Part shown: positions 26,615 to 35,729 of the stretch, one piece after another | Layout of the letters: every line of letters starts with the position of its first letter | How positions within the stretch are numbered: the stretch's first letter is position 1 | Source of the DNA: Arthrobacter citreus | GTDB taxonomy: Bacteria; Bacillota; Bacilli; Bacillales; Bacillaceae_G | Assembly: GCA_013200995.1 (NCBI GenBank) | Contig: CP053688.1 | Coordinates: 3,410,001-3,474,000, forward strand | Length of the DNA: 64,000 nucleotides | Direction: 5' to 3' | Translations under genes and position numbers: made by a program | The notes under the pieces: generated by a model | What the model saw: the letters and a program-made list of their open reading frames with translations, nothing else | Told to the model about the DNA's origin: nothing | The model's database searches: none

Positions 26615-27808
26615 TTATCCAACCTGGCCACTATATTTAGATTCCTCTTCCGGGAATAAAAATCCTAACTCATGATGCTCACCTTCATAAACAGAAGATT
26701 GAGCAATACGCATTTCAGAATTATAATCAATTACTTCTAATTTACAGTACGCACGATTAATTTGAAGTGCTTCATAAAATTCATTAACGGTTGACACATT
26801 TTTTCCATTTACCTTTGTAATGCTTTCACCAACTAGTATTTTCATTTTGTCTGCGACAGAGTTTGGTAAAATTCCTAATACTATAAGTCCCGTTGATTTC
26901 GTTGTGAAGTATGATGGTGTATTAGTATCTCGATTTCTATGAAAATAACTGATCGCTTCTCTTCCTACTACTGCGATTGCAGCAGCAATAAAAGCTACAA
27001 ATCCAATAAAATAACTTAAGATTCCACCAATACATACTAAAATCGCTAAAGAAACTATTCGCTTACCTACTAACTTAACTGAATCCTTTGGTAGCATTCC
27101 TTGAATTAATTGGTAAAACCCAATCCCAAATGGTACGCAAATAATAGAATAGCTACTATCGCCTAAAGAAAGTGTAGGCCACCATGAATAATCACTTACA
27201 ATTGGACCACTTGGTATTAATAAAAATAAAGGTAGCATCCATAATCTATTTGACTGATGTGCCCCTACTCTTTTTCCGCGTTTACTCTCAATAAATAAAG
27301 GCGTTGTATGCTTTGCCGCATTTCGCTGAACTAATATTCCTTCAGCCAATAGCATTAAACCAAGTAAAATAATGATAGCAGGAAGCATTGCACTCATATC
27401 GCTAGGAACAAACTTATGTAAAAATGGTAAAGATTCTTGTCCTCTATTTAATAAAGGTAGCGCAACTAATGCTAGTCCAAAAATATTAGCTGGTGACATC
27501 CATCTAAATTGCAACAATAGCGCACAAATAATCGTTAACACACTCAATAAATAAACCATTTCAATTGGAATACTTATTCCAACTCCTAACGTAATGACCG
27601 AAAGAATTACTCCAATAAATAATCCAGACCATATTGAAGTCTTCCACTCGAACGTTACATTAAAATTTCGGACTGAAAAATGCTTACGTTCACGCTTTAC
27701 ACGAATATTGCCACATATAATTGATGCGATAAAGAATATATAAGTAAATGGATTTAAAAATAATTTACCTAATCCAACTAAGAGTTCAGAGACTAAATTT
27801 GACCACAT
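26615..27808 (-). CDS. minJ: MinJ-like division topology protein (membrane PDZ protein)
   Basis: The 397-residue protein has the length of Bacillus subtilis MinJ (YvjD). It has about 7-8 membrane segments over residues 10-290 and a C-terminal cytoplasmic PDZ domain (about 305-385, GLIVLGILPNSVADKMKI, GESITKVNG). MinJ bridges DivIVA and MinD at poles and septa. Position downstream of ctpB, as in B. subtilis, supports the call. I start at the ATG of MWSNLVSELL, after AGGTGGTG. In-frame GTG codons just upstream have no site. Confidence 0.85.
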   Translation of the reverse strand: MWSNLVSELLVGLGKLFLNPFTYIFFIASIICGNIRVKRERKHFSVRNFNVTFEWKTSIWSGLFIGVILSVITLGVGISIPIEMVYLLSVLTIICALLLQFRWMSPANIFGLALVALPLLNRGQESLPFLHKFVPSDMSAMLPAIIILLGLMLLAEGILVQRNAAKHTTPLFIESKRGKRVGAHQSNRLWMLPLFLLIPSGPIVSDYSWWPTLSLGDSSYSIICVPFGIGFYQLIQGMLPKDSVKLVGKRIVSLAILVCIGGILSYFIGFVAFIAAAIAVVGREAISYFHRNRDTNTPSYFTTKSTGLIVLGILPNSVADKMKILVGESITKVNGKNVSTVNEFYEALQINRAYCKLEVIDYNSEMRIAQSSVYEGEHHELGFLFPEEESKYSGQVG

Positions 27809-27905
27809 AACATTCACCACCTTCTTTTATTAATAGATTGATATACTTATGTTATCGGTTTATTGATGTTTTTTCAAAGAGAATATGCTTTAAAACAATA
27901 AAAAA

Positions 27906-27930
27906 AGCACACTTCTTCTCAAAGTGTACT
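27906..27930 (-). terminator. Hairpin terminator between ctpB and minJ
   Basis: AGTACACTT pairs with AAGTGTGCT and is followed by TTTTTTTATT on the minus strand. Together with the ctpB terminator at 28066 it brackets a 130-base stretch. Confidence 0.7.
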
Positions 27931-28065
27931 TTCGACATCAAAAACTAAAACTCCTGCATGGTTTGTAATTTTGAATCTATTTCCCGGGAATTATGTCAAA
28001 AGAGGACGAACTGCTAAAAATAGTCTGCTATTCCCTTTATTCAAATCCAGTTTATCTACACTACA

Positions 28066-28091
28066 AAAGGACGAATTAATATTCGTCCTTT
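28066..28091 (-). terminator. Terminator after ctpB
   Basis: The perfect stem AAAGGACGAAT / ATTCGTCCTTT has a short loop and ends in a T run. Confidence 0.85.
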
Positions 28092-28102
28092 GTATGTTAT
28101 TT

Positions 28103-29536
28103 TTACTTAGCTACCATATCTAAAGCTTTTTCTAACTGTAGATCATTCTTTTCATCTTTAATTTTATCAATTAATGATGCCTCAAGTTTATCTGAAGTTA
28201 AAGGATCGATTTTACCATTGACTGTGATACCAGCAGCTCTTTGGAAGTCCTTAACAGCAGTTTCTGTTTGCTTGCTGAAGTAACCATCCTTACGTCCTGG
28301 GTCATATCCTAAACCTTTTAACATAATTTGAGCTTGCTTAATATTCTCATCATTATCATCAAATTTAAATGTTTTCTTTTTATCAATTGGTGTTGCGTAG
28401 AAATAATCAGGCTGTTTTACCGCAACATCTGGTTTAATACCTTTTTTATGAATCCAAGTACCATCTGGAGTTAACCATTTAAATTGAGTTAGCTTAATGT
28501 TACTGCCATCTTTGAAATCCAATGTTGATTGAACAGTACCTTTACCATATGATTTTTCACCAATTAATTCATAATGTCCTGCTTCACTTAATGCTGCCGC
28601 AAGAATTTCGGCTGCAGATGCACTACCATTATCAATTAATACATCAATTGGATATGGTTTCGCTTTTGTTAATTTAGTATAGTACTTCTCACGTTGGCCA
28701 TCTCTATTTTCTACTTGTAAATATGGTTCATTTTTGACAACTAATTCTTCTAATACACCTTCAACAGCTTGTAAGTAACCACCAGGATTTCCACGCACGT
28801 CAATTGTTAGGCCTTGAATATCCTGATTCTCTAATTTTTTCAATTCTTTCTTAAACTCATCAGCTGTTTTTTCATTAAATGAAGTGATATGAATATAACC
28901 GATTTTTTCATTGTTTACATCTTTAACTGAACTAAATACTGTATACATTGGAATATCGTCACGTTTAATTGTAAATTTAATAGGATCCGCAACTCCTGGA
29001 CGATTCACTTCAATCGTTACATTAGTTCCCTTTTTACCACGGATTTTTAAGACCGCATCATATTGAGATAAACCTTTTACACTTTTACCATCAACAGTTA
29101 AAATTTCATCTTTTGGTTTAAGACCAGCCTTTTCTGCAGGTGAGTTTTTAATTGGAGATACGATAATTAACTTGTCACCATCTTTAGAAACCTCTGCTCC
29201 AATTCCTTGGAAAGATGAACCTAAAGATTCATGGAATTGTTTAGCTGTTTTCCCATCCATATATGTCGAGAATGGATCATCTAAAGTTGTTACCATTCCT
29301 TGAATTGCTCCTTCAGTTAATTTATCCGGATCAATTTTTTTCACATATTGGTTCGCTATTATTTCGTAAGCTTTTTGTATTTTAGCTATATTTTGATCTT
29401 CAGAAGCTTTTACTTCTTTACTCTCTGATAATTTCGAAACAATCGTACTTGTTCCATCACCAAATCCAAATGTACCTACACCCATACCAACAACAAATGT
29501 TGCTGTTGCAAGTAGAGCCGTTGTTTTACGATTCAT
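28103..29536 (-). CDS. ctpB: C-terminal processing protease (S41, CtpA/CtpB type)
   Basis: The 477-residue protein has an N-terminal membrane/signal segment (7-28), a PDZ domain (about 105-195, GIGAEVSKDGDKLIIVSP), an S41 peptidase domain with GYIHITSF, DVRGNPGG, Ser in NGSASAAEILAAAL near 305 and Lys in GEKSYGKGTV near 328, and a C-terminal peptidoglycan-binding domain (about 405-455). In B. subtilis CtpB cuts SpoIVFA during sporulation. I start at MNRKTTALL, 7 bases after GGAGGT. A longer frame is open but unsupported. Confidence 0.92.
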   Translation of the reverse strand: MNRKTTALLATATFVVGMGVGTFGFGDGTSTIVSKLSESKEVKASEDQNIAKIQKAYEIIANQYVKKIDPDKLTEGAIQGMVTTLDDPFSTYMDGKTAKQFHESLGSSFQGIGAEVSKDGDKLIIVSPIKNSPAEKAGLKPKDEILTVDGKSVKGLSQYDAVLKIRGKKGTNVTIEVNRPGVADPIKFTIKRDDIPMYTVFSSVKDVNNEKIGYIHITSFNEKTADEFKKELKKLENQDIQGLTIDVRGNPGGYLQAVEGVLEELVVKNEPYLQVENRDGQREKYYTKLTKAKPYPIDVLIDNGSASAAEILAAALSEAGHYELIGEKSYGKGTVQSTLDFKDGSNIKLTQFKWLTPDGTWIHKKGIKPDVAVKQPDYFYATPIDKKKTFKFDDNDENIKQAQIMLKGLGYDPGRKDGYFSKQTETAVKDFQRAAGITVNGKIDPLTSDKLEASLIDKIKDEKNDLQLEKALDMVAK

Positions 29537-29714
29537 ACAGAACCTCCTATTTTTCGTTCCTTTTAGAACGTTCCAATCTATTAAATAGTGTATGTATTGA
29601 AAAAGCATCACACAGACGTGCGATGCCATTTCTGTTCTATTATATGATAAGCCTGTATCACTTATGTTTGCAAGTAGAACACGATTTAATAAATTTTTAT
29701 TAGAAAGGTTTAAT

Positions 29715-31178
29715 TTATTTTGGAAGATGTTGCAAGTATGGAGTTAAGTCAATCCCTAACTTATTTGCAAGTCTCTCACCTAAATTTGCGTCAGCACGAT
29801 AGAAGTTACAAACTGCACGAAGCTTAATTTTTTCATCTACATCTGCCATATCAGCGCTAATATTTTTAATAACAGCATCCTGCTCTGCTTTACTATATCT
29901 ATTCCAAACTTCTCCTGCATGACCAAAATCATTCGTTTTTTCAATTTTCTTACGCTCAGAAACACCGTTTAATGGCTGAGCCACTTCTACATAATTCGTA
30001 TCCTCTTTTGGCGTATCTGAATAGCTATTTGGCTCAAAGTTAATTTGATGGGTTTGCTGACCAATTGGCATATGACCATCACGTTGACCATTCGCTACTT
30101 TCGCAAAAGGACAATTAATAGGAAGCTGCATATAATTTGCTCCAATTCGATATCTTTGTGTATCTGAATAAGAGAATAGTCTTCCTTGCAGCAACTTATC
30201 TTCCGAAGGTAGCATACCGGGAACTAGTACACCAGGATTAAACCCAACTGATTCTGTTTCAGCAAATATGTTTTCCGGGTTTTTATTTAAGATCATTGTT
30301 CCAACAAACTGACGTGGAATCACATCTTCAAACCAATCTTTTGTAGGATCTAATGGATCAAAGTCGAAATCATCCATATCTGCTGGATTTAATACTTGAA
30401 CATATAAGTCCCATTCTGGGAAATCCCCATTTTCAATTGAATCATATAAATCACGGCTCGCATGGTTAAAATCTTTACCTTGAACTTCACTAGCTTCTTC
30501 CATTGAAAGATTTTCAATTCCCTGCTTTGGTACCCAACGAAGTTTTATATATACGGTATTCCCGTATTCGTTTACCCACTTATATGCATGAACACTTGAA
30601 CCTCTCATTTGACGGTAGTTCGCTGGAATACCTTCATCAGAAAATACATGTAATAACATATTTGTTGACTCAGGCGTTAGTGACATAAAATCCCAATATC
30701 GGTTAGGTGTTTGTAAGTTTGTTCTTGGATCCGGCTTTAACGAATGAACCATATCAGGGAATTTCATTGCGTCACGAATAAAGAATATTGGTAGATTATT
30801 GCCAACAAAGTCATAGTTTCCATCTTCAGTATAGAATTTTACAGCAAACCCTCGAGGGTCACGTAGTGTTTCAGGAGAATGCATTCCATGAATAACTGTT
30901 GAAAAACGAGCAAATACCGGTGTTTCCGTACCAGCATCTTGTAGAAATTTAGCTTTCGTGTATTTTTTCATACTATTTTTAGTAATGAAAACACCATGTG
31001 CACCAGCCCCACGTGCATGTACAACACGTTCAGGTACTCTTTCACGGTCAAAATGAGCTAGCTTTTCAATTAATTGATAATCCTCTAATAAAGTAGGACC
31101 TCTACGCCCTGCCGTAAGTGAATTTTGATTATCTCCAATAGGAACACCTTGATTTGTTGTTAAACGGTTACTTGTCAT
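29715..31178 (-). CDS. katA: Monofunctional heme catalase
   Basis: The 487-residue small-subunit (clade 3) catalase has catalytic His in ERVVHARGAGAHG near 55, FARFSTVIH near 108, Asn in VGNNLPIFF near 135, and the heme-ligand Tyr in RLFSYSDTQRYR near 340. It splits hydrogen peroxide in the cytoplasm. A perfect PerR box lies about 80 bases upstream. The gene interrupts the ctpB-envC-ftsXE order seen in relatives. It has an AAGGAG site. Confidence 0.96.
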   Translation of the reverse strand: MTSNRLTTNQGVPIGDNQNSLTAGRRGPTLLEDYQLIEKLAHFDRERVPERVVHARGAGAHGVFITKNSMKKYTKAKFLQDAGTETPVFARFSTVIHGMHSPETLRDPRGFAVKFYTEDGNYDFVGNNLPIFFIRDAMKFPDMVHSLKPDPRTNLQTPNRYWDFMSLTPESTNMLLHVFSDEGIPANYRQMRGSSVHAYKWVNEYGNTVYIKLRWVPKQGIENLSMEEASEVQGKDFNHASRDLYDSIENGDFPEWDLYVQVLNPADMDDFDFDPLDPTKDWFEDVIPRQFVGTMILNKNPENIFAETESVGFNPGVLVPGMLPSEDKLLQGRLFSYSDTQRYRIGANYMQLPINCPFAKVANGQRDGHMPIGQQTHQINFEPNSYSDTPKEDTNYVEVAQPLNGVSERKKIEKTNDFGHAGEVWNRYSKAEQDAVIKNISADMADVDEKIKLRAVCNFYRADANLGERLANKLGIDLTPYLQHLPK

Positions 31179-31259
31179 ATCATTTCTCCTTAATTAGAAT
31201 TATTATTATTTAGTAATAACTATATAATAAATTACTTTTAAATGAAAATCAATATCAAA

Positions 31260-31274
31260 TTATAATAATTATAA
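31260..31274. promoter_or_regulatory. PerR box upstream of katA
   Basis: TTATAATAATTATAA matches the PerR consensus TTATAATNATTATAA at every position, 82 bases before the katA ATG. It predicts peroxide-inducible katA. Confidence 0.85.
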
Positions 31275-31359
31275 ACTAGGAATATTTTAACTAAATTGGA
31301 TTTTTTATTATCTATGTAAAAGTAATATGATATTTTAATAGATTCGTTGAATAAAGCTG

Positions 31360-31440
31360 ATGGATGTGTCATTTTTTAACATTGAAAGGGATGAAGATGC
31401 CGTTCCAACAATTAAGCGTAATAGCCGTATAGATAAATAA
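31360..31440 (+). other. Possible small ORF or gene relic
   Basis: ATG at 31360 opens a 26-codon frame with protein-like composition (DVSFFNIERDEDAVP, then basic NSRIDK). No ribosome site precedes it. An in-frame stop lies only 10 codons before the ATG. It may be the decayed end of a lost gene. Confidence 0.2.
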
Positions 31441-31570
31441 ACTTTTAAGTGTTGGGCTAATTTATTTGTTTTTTTCTTATTTAGTAGAGCTTTTTGATGA
31501 AAACTACTTAACCTTTTTTAAAAACTAGCGAATTTTTGTTAAAAGGTGATACTTTTTCATCGATTTGACG

Positions 31571-31730
31571 GCATTTTTTTTGGATATTAGGCATTTTAAT
31601 TGCGATTCCTATTTTTTATTTGCGATTCCTCATTTTTAATTGCAATCCACCATTTTTATTTGAGATTCCCTAGTTTTATGTACAATCTTCAACACTCGTT
31701 TACGATTCCTCACCCCTTATCGCAAAAAAC
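31571..31730. repeat. Eight-unit 20-bp degenerate tandem array
   Basis: Eight consecutive 20-bp units without indels, e.g. GCATTTTAATTGCGATTCCT, ATTTTTTATTTGCGATTCCT, CATTTTTATTTGAGATTCCC and AACACTCGTTTACGATTCCT. Consensus is near CATTTTTATTTGCGATTCCT. The outermost units are the most decayed. The array lies between the katA promoter region and the terminator of the envC-like gene. The function is unknown. Confidence 0.8.
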
Positions 31731-31736
31731 AAAAAA

Positions 31737-31763
31737 ACCTATCCCAAAAATTTAGGATAGGTT
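31737..31763 (-). terminator. Terminator after the envC-like gene
   Basis: AACCTATCC / GGATAGGTT stem with a T run on the minus strand, 8 bases past the stop codon. Confidence 0.9.
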
Positions 31764-31770
31764 TACTAAC

Positions 31771-33144
31771 TTAAAAATTTATATATTTCATCGGATCTAC
31801 TGCATTTGTTTTAGCGTAATTCCATTCACCTTTATGTAATTCAAAGTGTAAATGTTGTCCAGTAGAGTGACCTGAATTACCCATATAACCAATTTGCATA
31901 CCTTTTGAAACAGTTTGTCCTGTTGATACGTTAAAACTAGCTAAGTGAGCATATACAGTTGTCCATACTTGTCCATCTATATTATGTGTAATGAATACAC
32001 AATTACCATAAGTAGATGAGACGTAAGCACGTATAACAACTCCATCAGCTGCTGCTACAACTGGTACACTACCTGCTGAGGCAATGTCAACTCCTTCATG
32101 GAATTCCCCGCCTTCGAATGAACGCTGACCAAATCCAGAGGAGATGTAACCGTTAGCTGGTCTTGTAAAGTTTCCGCTAGACACTGTTGGAGTACTATCA
32201 GAGCTTCCTGTTGAACTACTAGAGTTTCCTGAGCTTCCAGATCCACTTGAATGACTTGAACTAGTAGATGGCTTATTTTTTTCTGCTTCAGCCTTACGTT
32301 TAGCTGCTTCTGCGGCAGCTTTTGCAGCTGCTGCTTTTTCCGCAGCTTCTTTCTTGGCTCTTTCTTCAGCTTGTTTCTTAGCTATTTCAAGTGCCTTTTG
32401 CATTGCAGCTTGTTGACTAGCTAAAAGTTGATCTTGTTCTTTTAAATTTAATACATCTTCATGGGCTTCGCTTTCTCGCTCTTTTAAGGAAGCCATTAAT
32501 TTGTTCTTTTCACTTACTTGACTTGTAAGTTGATTATTAAGCCTCTTTAAGCTCGCTAAATCACTTTCAATTTTTGCTTGCTTTGCTGTCAAATCATCTT
32601 TTTTAGCACTGACTTCTTTTAAGTCAGAGTTTTGCTGTTTAATAATGTCTTCGTCTGCCTTCATAATAGTTTGTACAGCACTCATTCGTTGAATTAAATC
32701 TCCGAAACTATTAGCGCCTAGAATGACATCAATATAGGATACCATTCCCCCAGCTTTTTGAAGAGATCGCATGCGGTTTTTCAATAATTCTTGACGAGAC
32801 TCAATACGCTCCTCAATAAACTTAATTTCTTCCTTTAGTTTTGAAATCTGCACTTTCCCACTATTAACTGCATCTTCCGTTTGGTTAACTTTTTGCTTAG
32901 TTACTTTCATTCGGGCATCAAGTTTTTCAAGCTCTGCAACAACTGCTTGCTGGTCATGTTTAATGTCCGCAATTTTGTTGTTAGTTGCATCCGTCTTTTC
33001 CTTAACCTCACTACGCTTCGTTTTGATGCGGTCAATTTCAGATTGGTACTTACTTTCAGCAAAAGAAACGGATGGGATAGCACCGATTATGAAAGTACTG
33101 CATAACATAACCGTTATTACTTTCGATGATTGTCTCCTGTTCAT
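31771..33144 (-). CDS. EnvC-like murein hydrolase: coiled coil plus M23 (LytM) peptidase
   Basis: The 457-residue protein has a signal peptide (1-29, IPSVSFAES), a long coiled coil (about 30-285, heptad-like K/E-rich), a low-complexity Ser/Gly linker (about 290-325) and a C-terminal M23 domain (about 335-450). The zinc ligands are intact in HEGVD and GQHLHFELH, so an active D,D-endopeptidase is expected, unlike the degenerate domain of E. coli EnvC. It lies beside ftsX-ftsE, suggesting control by FtsEX at the cell surface. It has an AAAGGAGGG site. Confidence 0.88.
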   Translation of the reverse strand: MNRRQSSKVITVMLCSTFIIGAIPSVSFAESKYQSEIDRIKTKRSEVKEKTDATNNKIADIKHDQQAVVAELEKLDARMKVTKQKVNQTEDAVNSGKVQISKLKEEIKFIEERIESRQELLKNRMRSLQKAGGMVSYIDVILGANSFGDLIQRMSAVQTIMKADEDIIKQQNSDLKEVSAKKDDLTAKQAKIESDLASLKRLNNQLTSQVSEKNKLMASLKERESEAHEDVLNLKEQDQLLASQQAAMQKALEIAKKQAEERAKKEAAEKAAAAKAAAEAAKRKAEAEKNKPSTSSSHSSGSGSSGNSSSSTGSSDSTPTVSSGNFTRPANGYISSGFGQRSFEGGEFHEGVDIASAGSVPVVAAADGVVIRAYVSSTYGNCVFITHNIDGQVWTTVYAHLASFNVSTGQTVSKGMQIGYMGNSGHSTGQHLHFELHKGEWNYAKTNAVDPMKYINF

Positions 33145-33174
33145 CTAAGATCCCTCCTTTTATGTATATAGAAA

Positions 33175-33227
33175 AGCCCTAGTACCTGTTTCAACTCATA
33201 AAAGACGTTAAATGAGGAACTAGAGCT
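33175..33227 (-). terminator. Terminator after ftsX
   Basis: AGCTCTAGTTCC pairs with GGTACTAGGGCT across a 29-base loop and is followed by TTTTC on the minus strand. It separates ftsEX from the envC-like gene. Confidence 0.65.
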
Positions 33228-33276
33228 TATCAATCGCATTACATTATTAATAAAACTATCGATAAAAAACTTACTC

Positions 33277-34170
33277 TTATTTACGTAAAAACTTACGAAT
33301 AGACATAACAGAACCCCACATACCTATTACAGCACCAATAGCTATTAAAACAGCAGATAGTTGGTACACAAACGGTGAAAATGGTAGTAATGTAAACATT
33401 GTTCCTGCCAATTTTGGCATTAGCATATTATAAATGACCTTATAGCCAGTTAATAGTATAACGATAGGAATAACTGAACCTAATACCCCTAGTAACAATC
33501 CTTCTAATAAGAACGGCCAACGAATAAAGTTATTAGTTGCCCCCACTAATCTCATAATCTCAATTTCACGGCGTCTTGCCATAATCGTTATTTTAATTGT
33601 ATTAGAGATTAGGAACATTGCAGTAAACAATAGTCCGAAAATCAGTACTAAACCGATGTTACGACCTACAGAAACGGCATTAAATAATTTTTGTACTTGT
33701 TTTTTACCATAGATTACTTCGTCAATATATTTTAAACCTTCAATTTTTTTCGCTACAGGAGCAATTTGCTCAGGAGAATCTGTTTTAACGATATACGTAT
33801 CATTTAATGGGTTTTGTTGCTCAAATAGTTGGAATGCTTTCCCATCTTCACCCATGCTTTTAATTAGATTATTTAGTTCTTGATCTTTCGACGAGAACTT
33901 AACAGTCGTTACATGATCTAATTTTTGAATTTCTTCTTTTAAAATAGCTTGCTGTTTTTTATTTGCTGTTAAATCAACTAATACACGTACTTCAACATCT
34001 TTTTCTAAAGTTGTTCCGATATGATTAACATTTAAAATTACAGTTAAAAATACACCAACAAGCATCAATGTAACTGCAACAGCACTTACTGATGCAAAAG
34101 TCATCCAACCATTTCTCTTTAAACTACGAAGTCCTTCGCGAACATGTCTTCTTGCAGTTCTAGCTTTCAT
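33277..34170 (-). CDS. ftsX: Cell-division ABC transporter permease FtsX
   Basis: The 297-residue protein has four membrane segments (about 24-46, 170-192, 225-250, 268-290) and a large extracellular loop between the first two. It starts MKARTARRHVREGLRSLKRN, with GAGGAGTG upstream. It overlaps ftsE by 11 bases. The open frame extends 20 codons further but without a start signal. FtsX transmits FtsE ATP hydrolysis to peptidoglycan hydrolases outside the cell. Confidence 0.94.
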   Translation of the reverse strand: MKARTARRHVREGLRSLKRNGWMTFASVSAVAVTLMLVGVFLTVILNVNHIGTTLEKDVEVRVLVDLTANKKQQAILKEEIQKLDHVTTVKFSSKDQELNNLIKSMGEDGKAFQLFEQQNPLNDTYIVKTDSPEQIAPVAKKIEGLKYIDEVIYGKKQVQKLFNAVSVGRNIGLVLIFGLLFTAMFLISNTIKITIMARRREIEIMRLVGATNNFIRWPFLLEGLLLGVLGSVIPIVILLTGYKVIYNMLMPKLAGTMFTLLPFSPFVYQLSAVLIAIGAVIGMWGSVMSIRKFLRK

Positions 34171-34846
34171 AACCGTACACTCCTCTCGCTTGGTCGCGTA
34201 CAATTTTTCCAGATTCAATTGCAATAACACGTCGCTTAATCGTATTTACAATTTCTTTATTATGTGTAGCCATTACTACAGTTGTTCCACGATCATTGAT
34301 TTCTTTAAATATATCCATAATTTCCCAAGTAGTCTCAGGGTCTAGGTTACCCGTCGGCTCATCGGCGATCACTACTTTTGGTCTGTTTACAATAGAACGT
34401 GCAATCGAAACACGCTGCTGTTCTCCACCAGAAAGCTCAGTAGGTAAGAATCGAGCTTTATGTTTTAACTTAACAAGTTCAAGTACTTCCATAACTCTCT
34501 TCTTTATTGTTTTCGGATTTTCTTCAATAACTTCAAGTGCAAATGCAATATTTTCATAAACTGATAATGTCGGTAATAACTTATAGTCTTGGAATACTAC
34601 ACCTATATTTCGGCGTAGTAAAGGAACCTTTTTATCCTTCATATGGCTTAAATCAATTCCATTAATTAAGATCGAACCCTTTGATGGTTTTTCTTCACGA
34701 TACATCATTTTAATGAATGTCGACTTACCGGCACCACTTGGTCCAACGACATAAACAAATTCACCTTGGCGAATTTTTACATTAATACCATTTACCGCAA
34801 GAACACCATTAGGATAGGTCTTGTATACATCTTTTAACTCAATCAT
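34160..34846 (-). CDS. ftsE: Cell-division ATP-binding protein FtsE
   Basis: The 228-residue ABC ATPase has Walker A GPSGAGKST near residue 36, Q-loop FQDYKLLP near 85, signature LSGGEQQRVS near 139 and Walker B VVIADEPTGN near 160. It works with FtsX at the membrane and has an AAGGAGA site. Confidence 0.96.
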   Translation of the reverse strand: MIELKDVYKTYPNGVLAVNGINVKIRQGEFVYVVGPSGAGKSTFIKMMYREEKPSKGSILINGIDLSHMKDKKVPLLRRNIGVVFQDYKLLPTLSVYENIAFALEVIEENPKTIKKRVMEVLELVKLKHKARFLPTELSGGEQQRVSIARSIVNRPKVVIADEPTGNLDPETTWEIMDIFKEINDRGTTVVMATHNKEIVNTIKRRVIAIESGKIVRDQARGVYGYES

Positions 34847-35116
34847 GACATTCTCCTTAATTTTTGTTCCATTTTTCTTCTATCAAATCATATTAGATTC
34901 ATTCTGGATGTAATTTTTCTTGTCTTTTCTTAATCTCACGTTTCGCCTGCTATTTACATTTTTCGATAAATTCAGCTAAGCTCCTCTATTATACCACTTA
35001 AAAAATGTCAGAACTGATAAATTTATGTTACATTTTCATAATAGTCAATATAAATTTCGACTTTTCAGGGTGATTCTTTAACAAATTTTGGAATACTGTA
35101 ACTAAAATGAAAAAAA

Positions 35117-35151
35117 ACAGACCTTTTCTAATTAACAGAAAATAGTCTGTT
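35117..35151 (-). terminator. Second of two terminators after cccB
   Basis: AACAGACT / GGTCTGTT stem with inner TTCT/AGAA pairs and a long T run on the minus strand. Confidence 0.7.
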
Positions 35152-35201
35152 TTATTAAATTAGATTTTGGTTTTAATTGGAAAACAAAACCAAATGACAT
35201 G

Positions 35202-35242
35202 AAAGAAGTAAGGAATGACAAAATATCCTTCCTTACTTCTTT
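35202..35242 (-). terminator. First of two terminators after cccB
   Basis: A perfect 14-bp stem, AAAGAAGTAAGGAA / TTCCTTACTTCTTT. The T tract on the minus strand is short. Confidence 0.65.
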
Positions 35243-35326
35243 TTCGTTACATAAACCTGATACATAATTAGCAACCGAACGATTTGCTTGTCCGTTTTAA
35301 CAGCAAATCATCAAAAAATCTAAAGC

Positions 35327-35662
35327 TTATTTTTTAGTAGCTAACCACATCGCTACACTCTTCGCTTCATTTCCTTTTAAAACTCCACTAGGCATTGATC
35401 CTCTACCATCATGAATAATATTTTCTATATCTTTTTCAGAATATTTCGCTCCGACTTTTTTTAAACTTGGCCCGATTATGCCTTCTAAATTTCCACCGTG
35501 GCAGCTAGCACAAGTTTGTTTAAATAATTTTTCACCGTTTGCAACTGAAGCCGGCTCACTTGAATCTTTAGTATCGCTTGTATTGTTGTTATTATTTGAT
35601 CCACACGCTGCCATTGTTAACAACATACCACCAGTAACAAATGCAAGAAGTAGTTTTTTCAC
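35327..35662 (-). CDS. cccB: Lipoprotein cytochrome c551
   Basis: The 111-residue protein has a lipoprotein signal (LTMAACGSN, Cys20), a Ser/Asn/Thr-rich linker, and a mono-heme cytochrome c domain with CASCH near residue 51 and a Met ligand in GSMPSGVL near 92. It carries electrons on the outer face of the membrane. It starts at GTG after AAAGGGG. Position between ftsE and yvjA matches B. subtilis cccB. Confidence 0.93.
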   Translation of the reverse strand: MKKLLLAFVTGGMLLTMAACGSNNNNNTSDTKDSSEPASVANGEKLFKQTCASCHGGNLEGIIGPSLKKVGAKYSEKDIENIIHDGRGSMPSGVLKGNEAKSVAMWLATKK

Positions 35663-35729
35663 AAATATCGCCCCTTTAATATTCCCATAACTATAGTCTA
35701 CTACTTATAAAAGTATTTATTTTTCCTTT

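Noticed and set aside
31409..31475. Plus-strand terminator after the 31360 ORF relic
   Set aside because: AAATAAA/TTTATTT pairing is weak and low-complexity in this AT-rich DNA.
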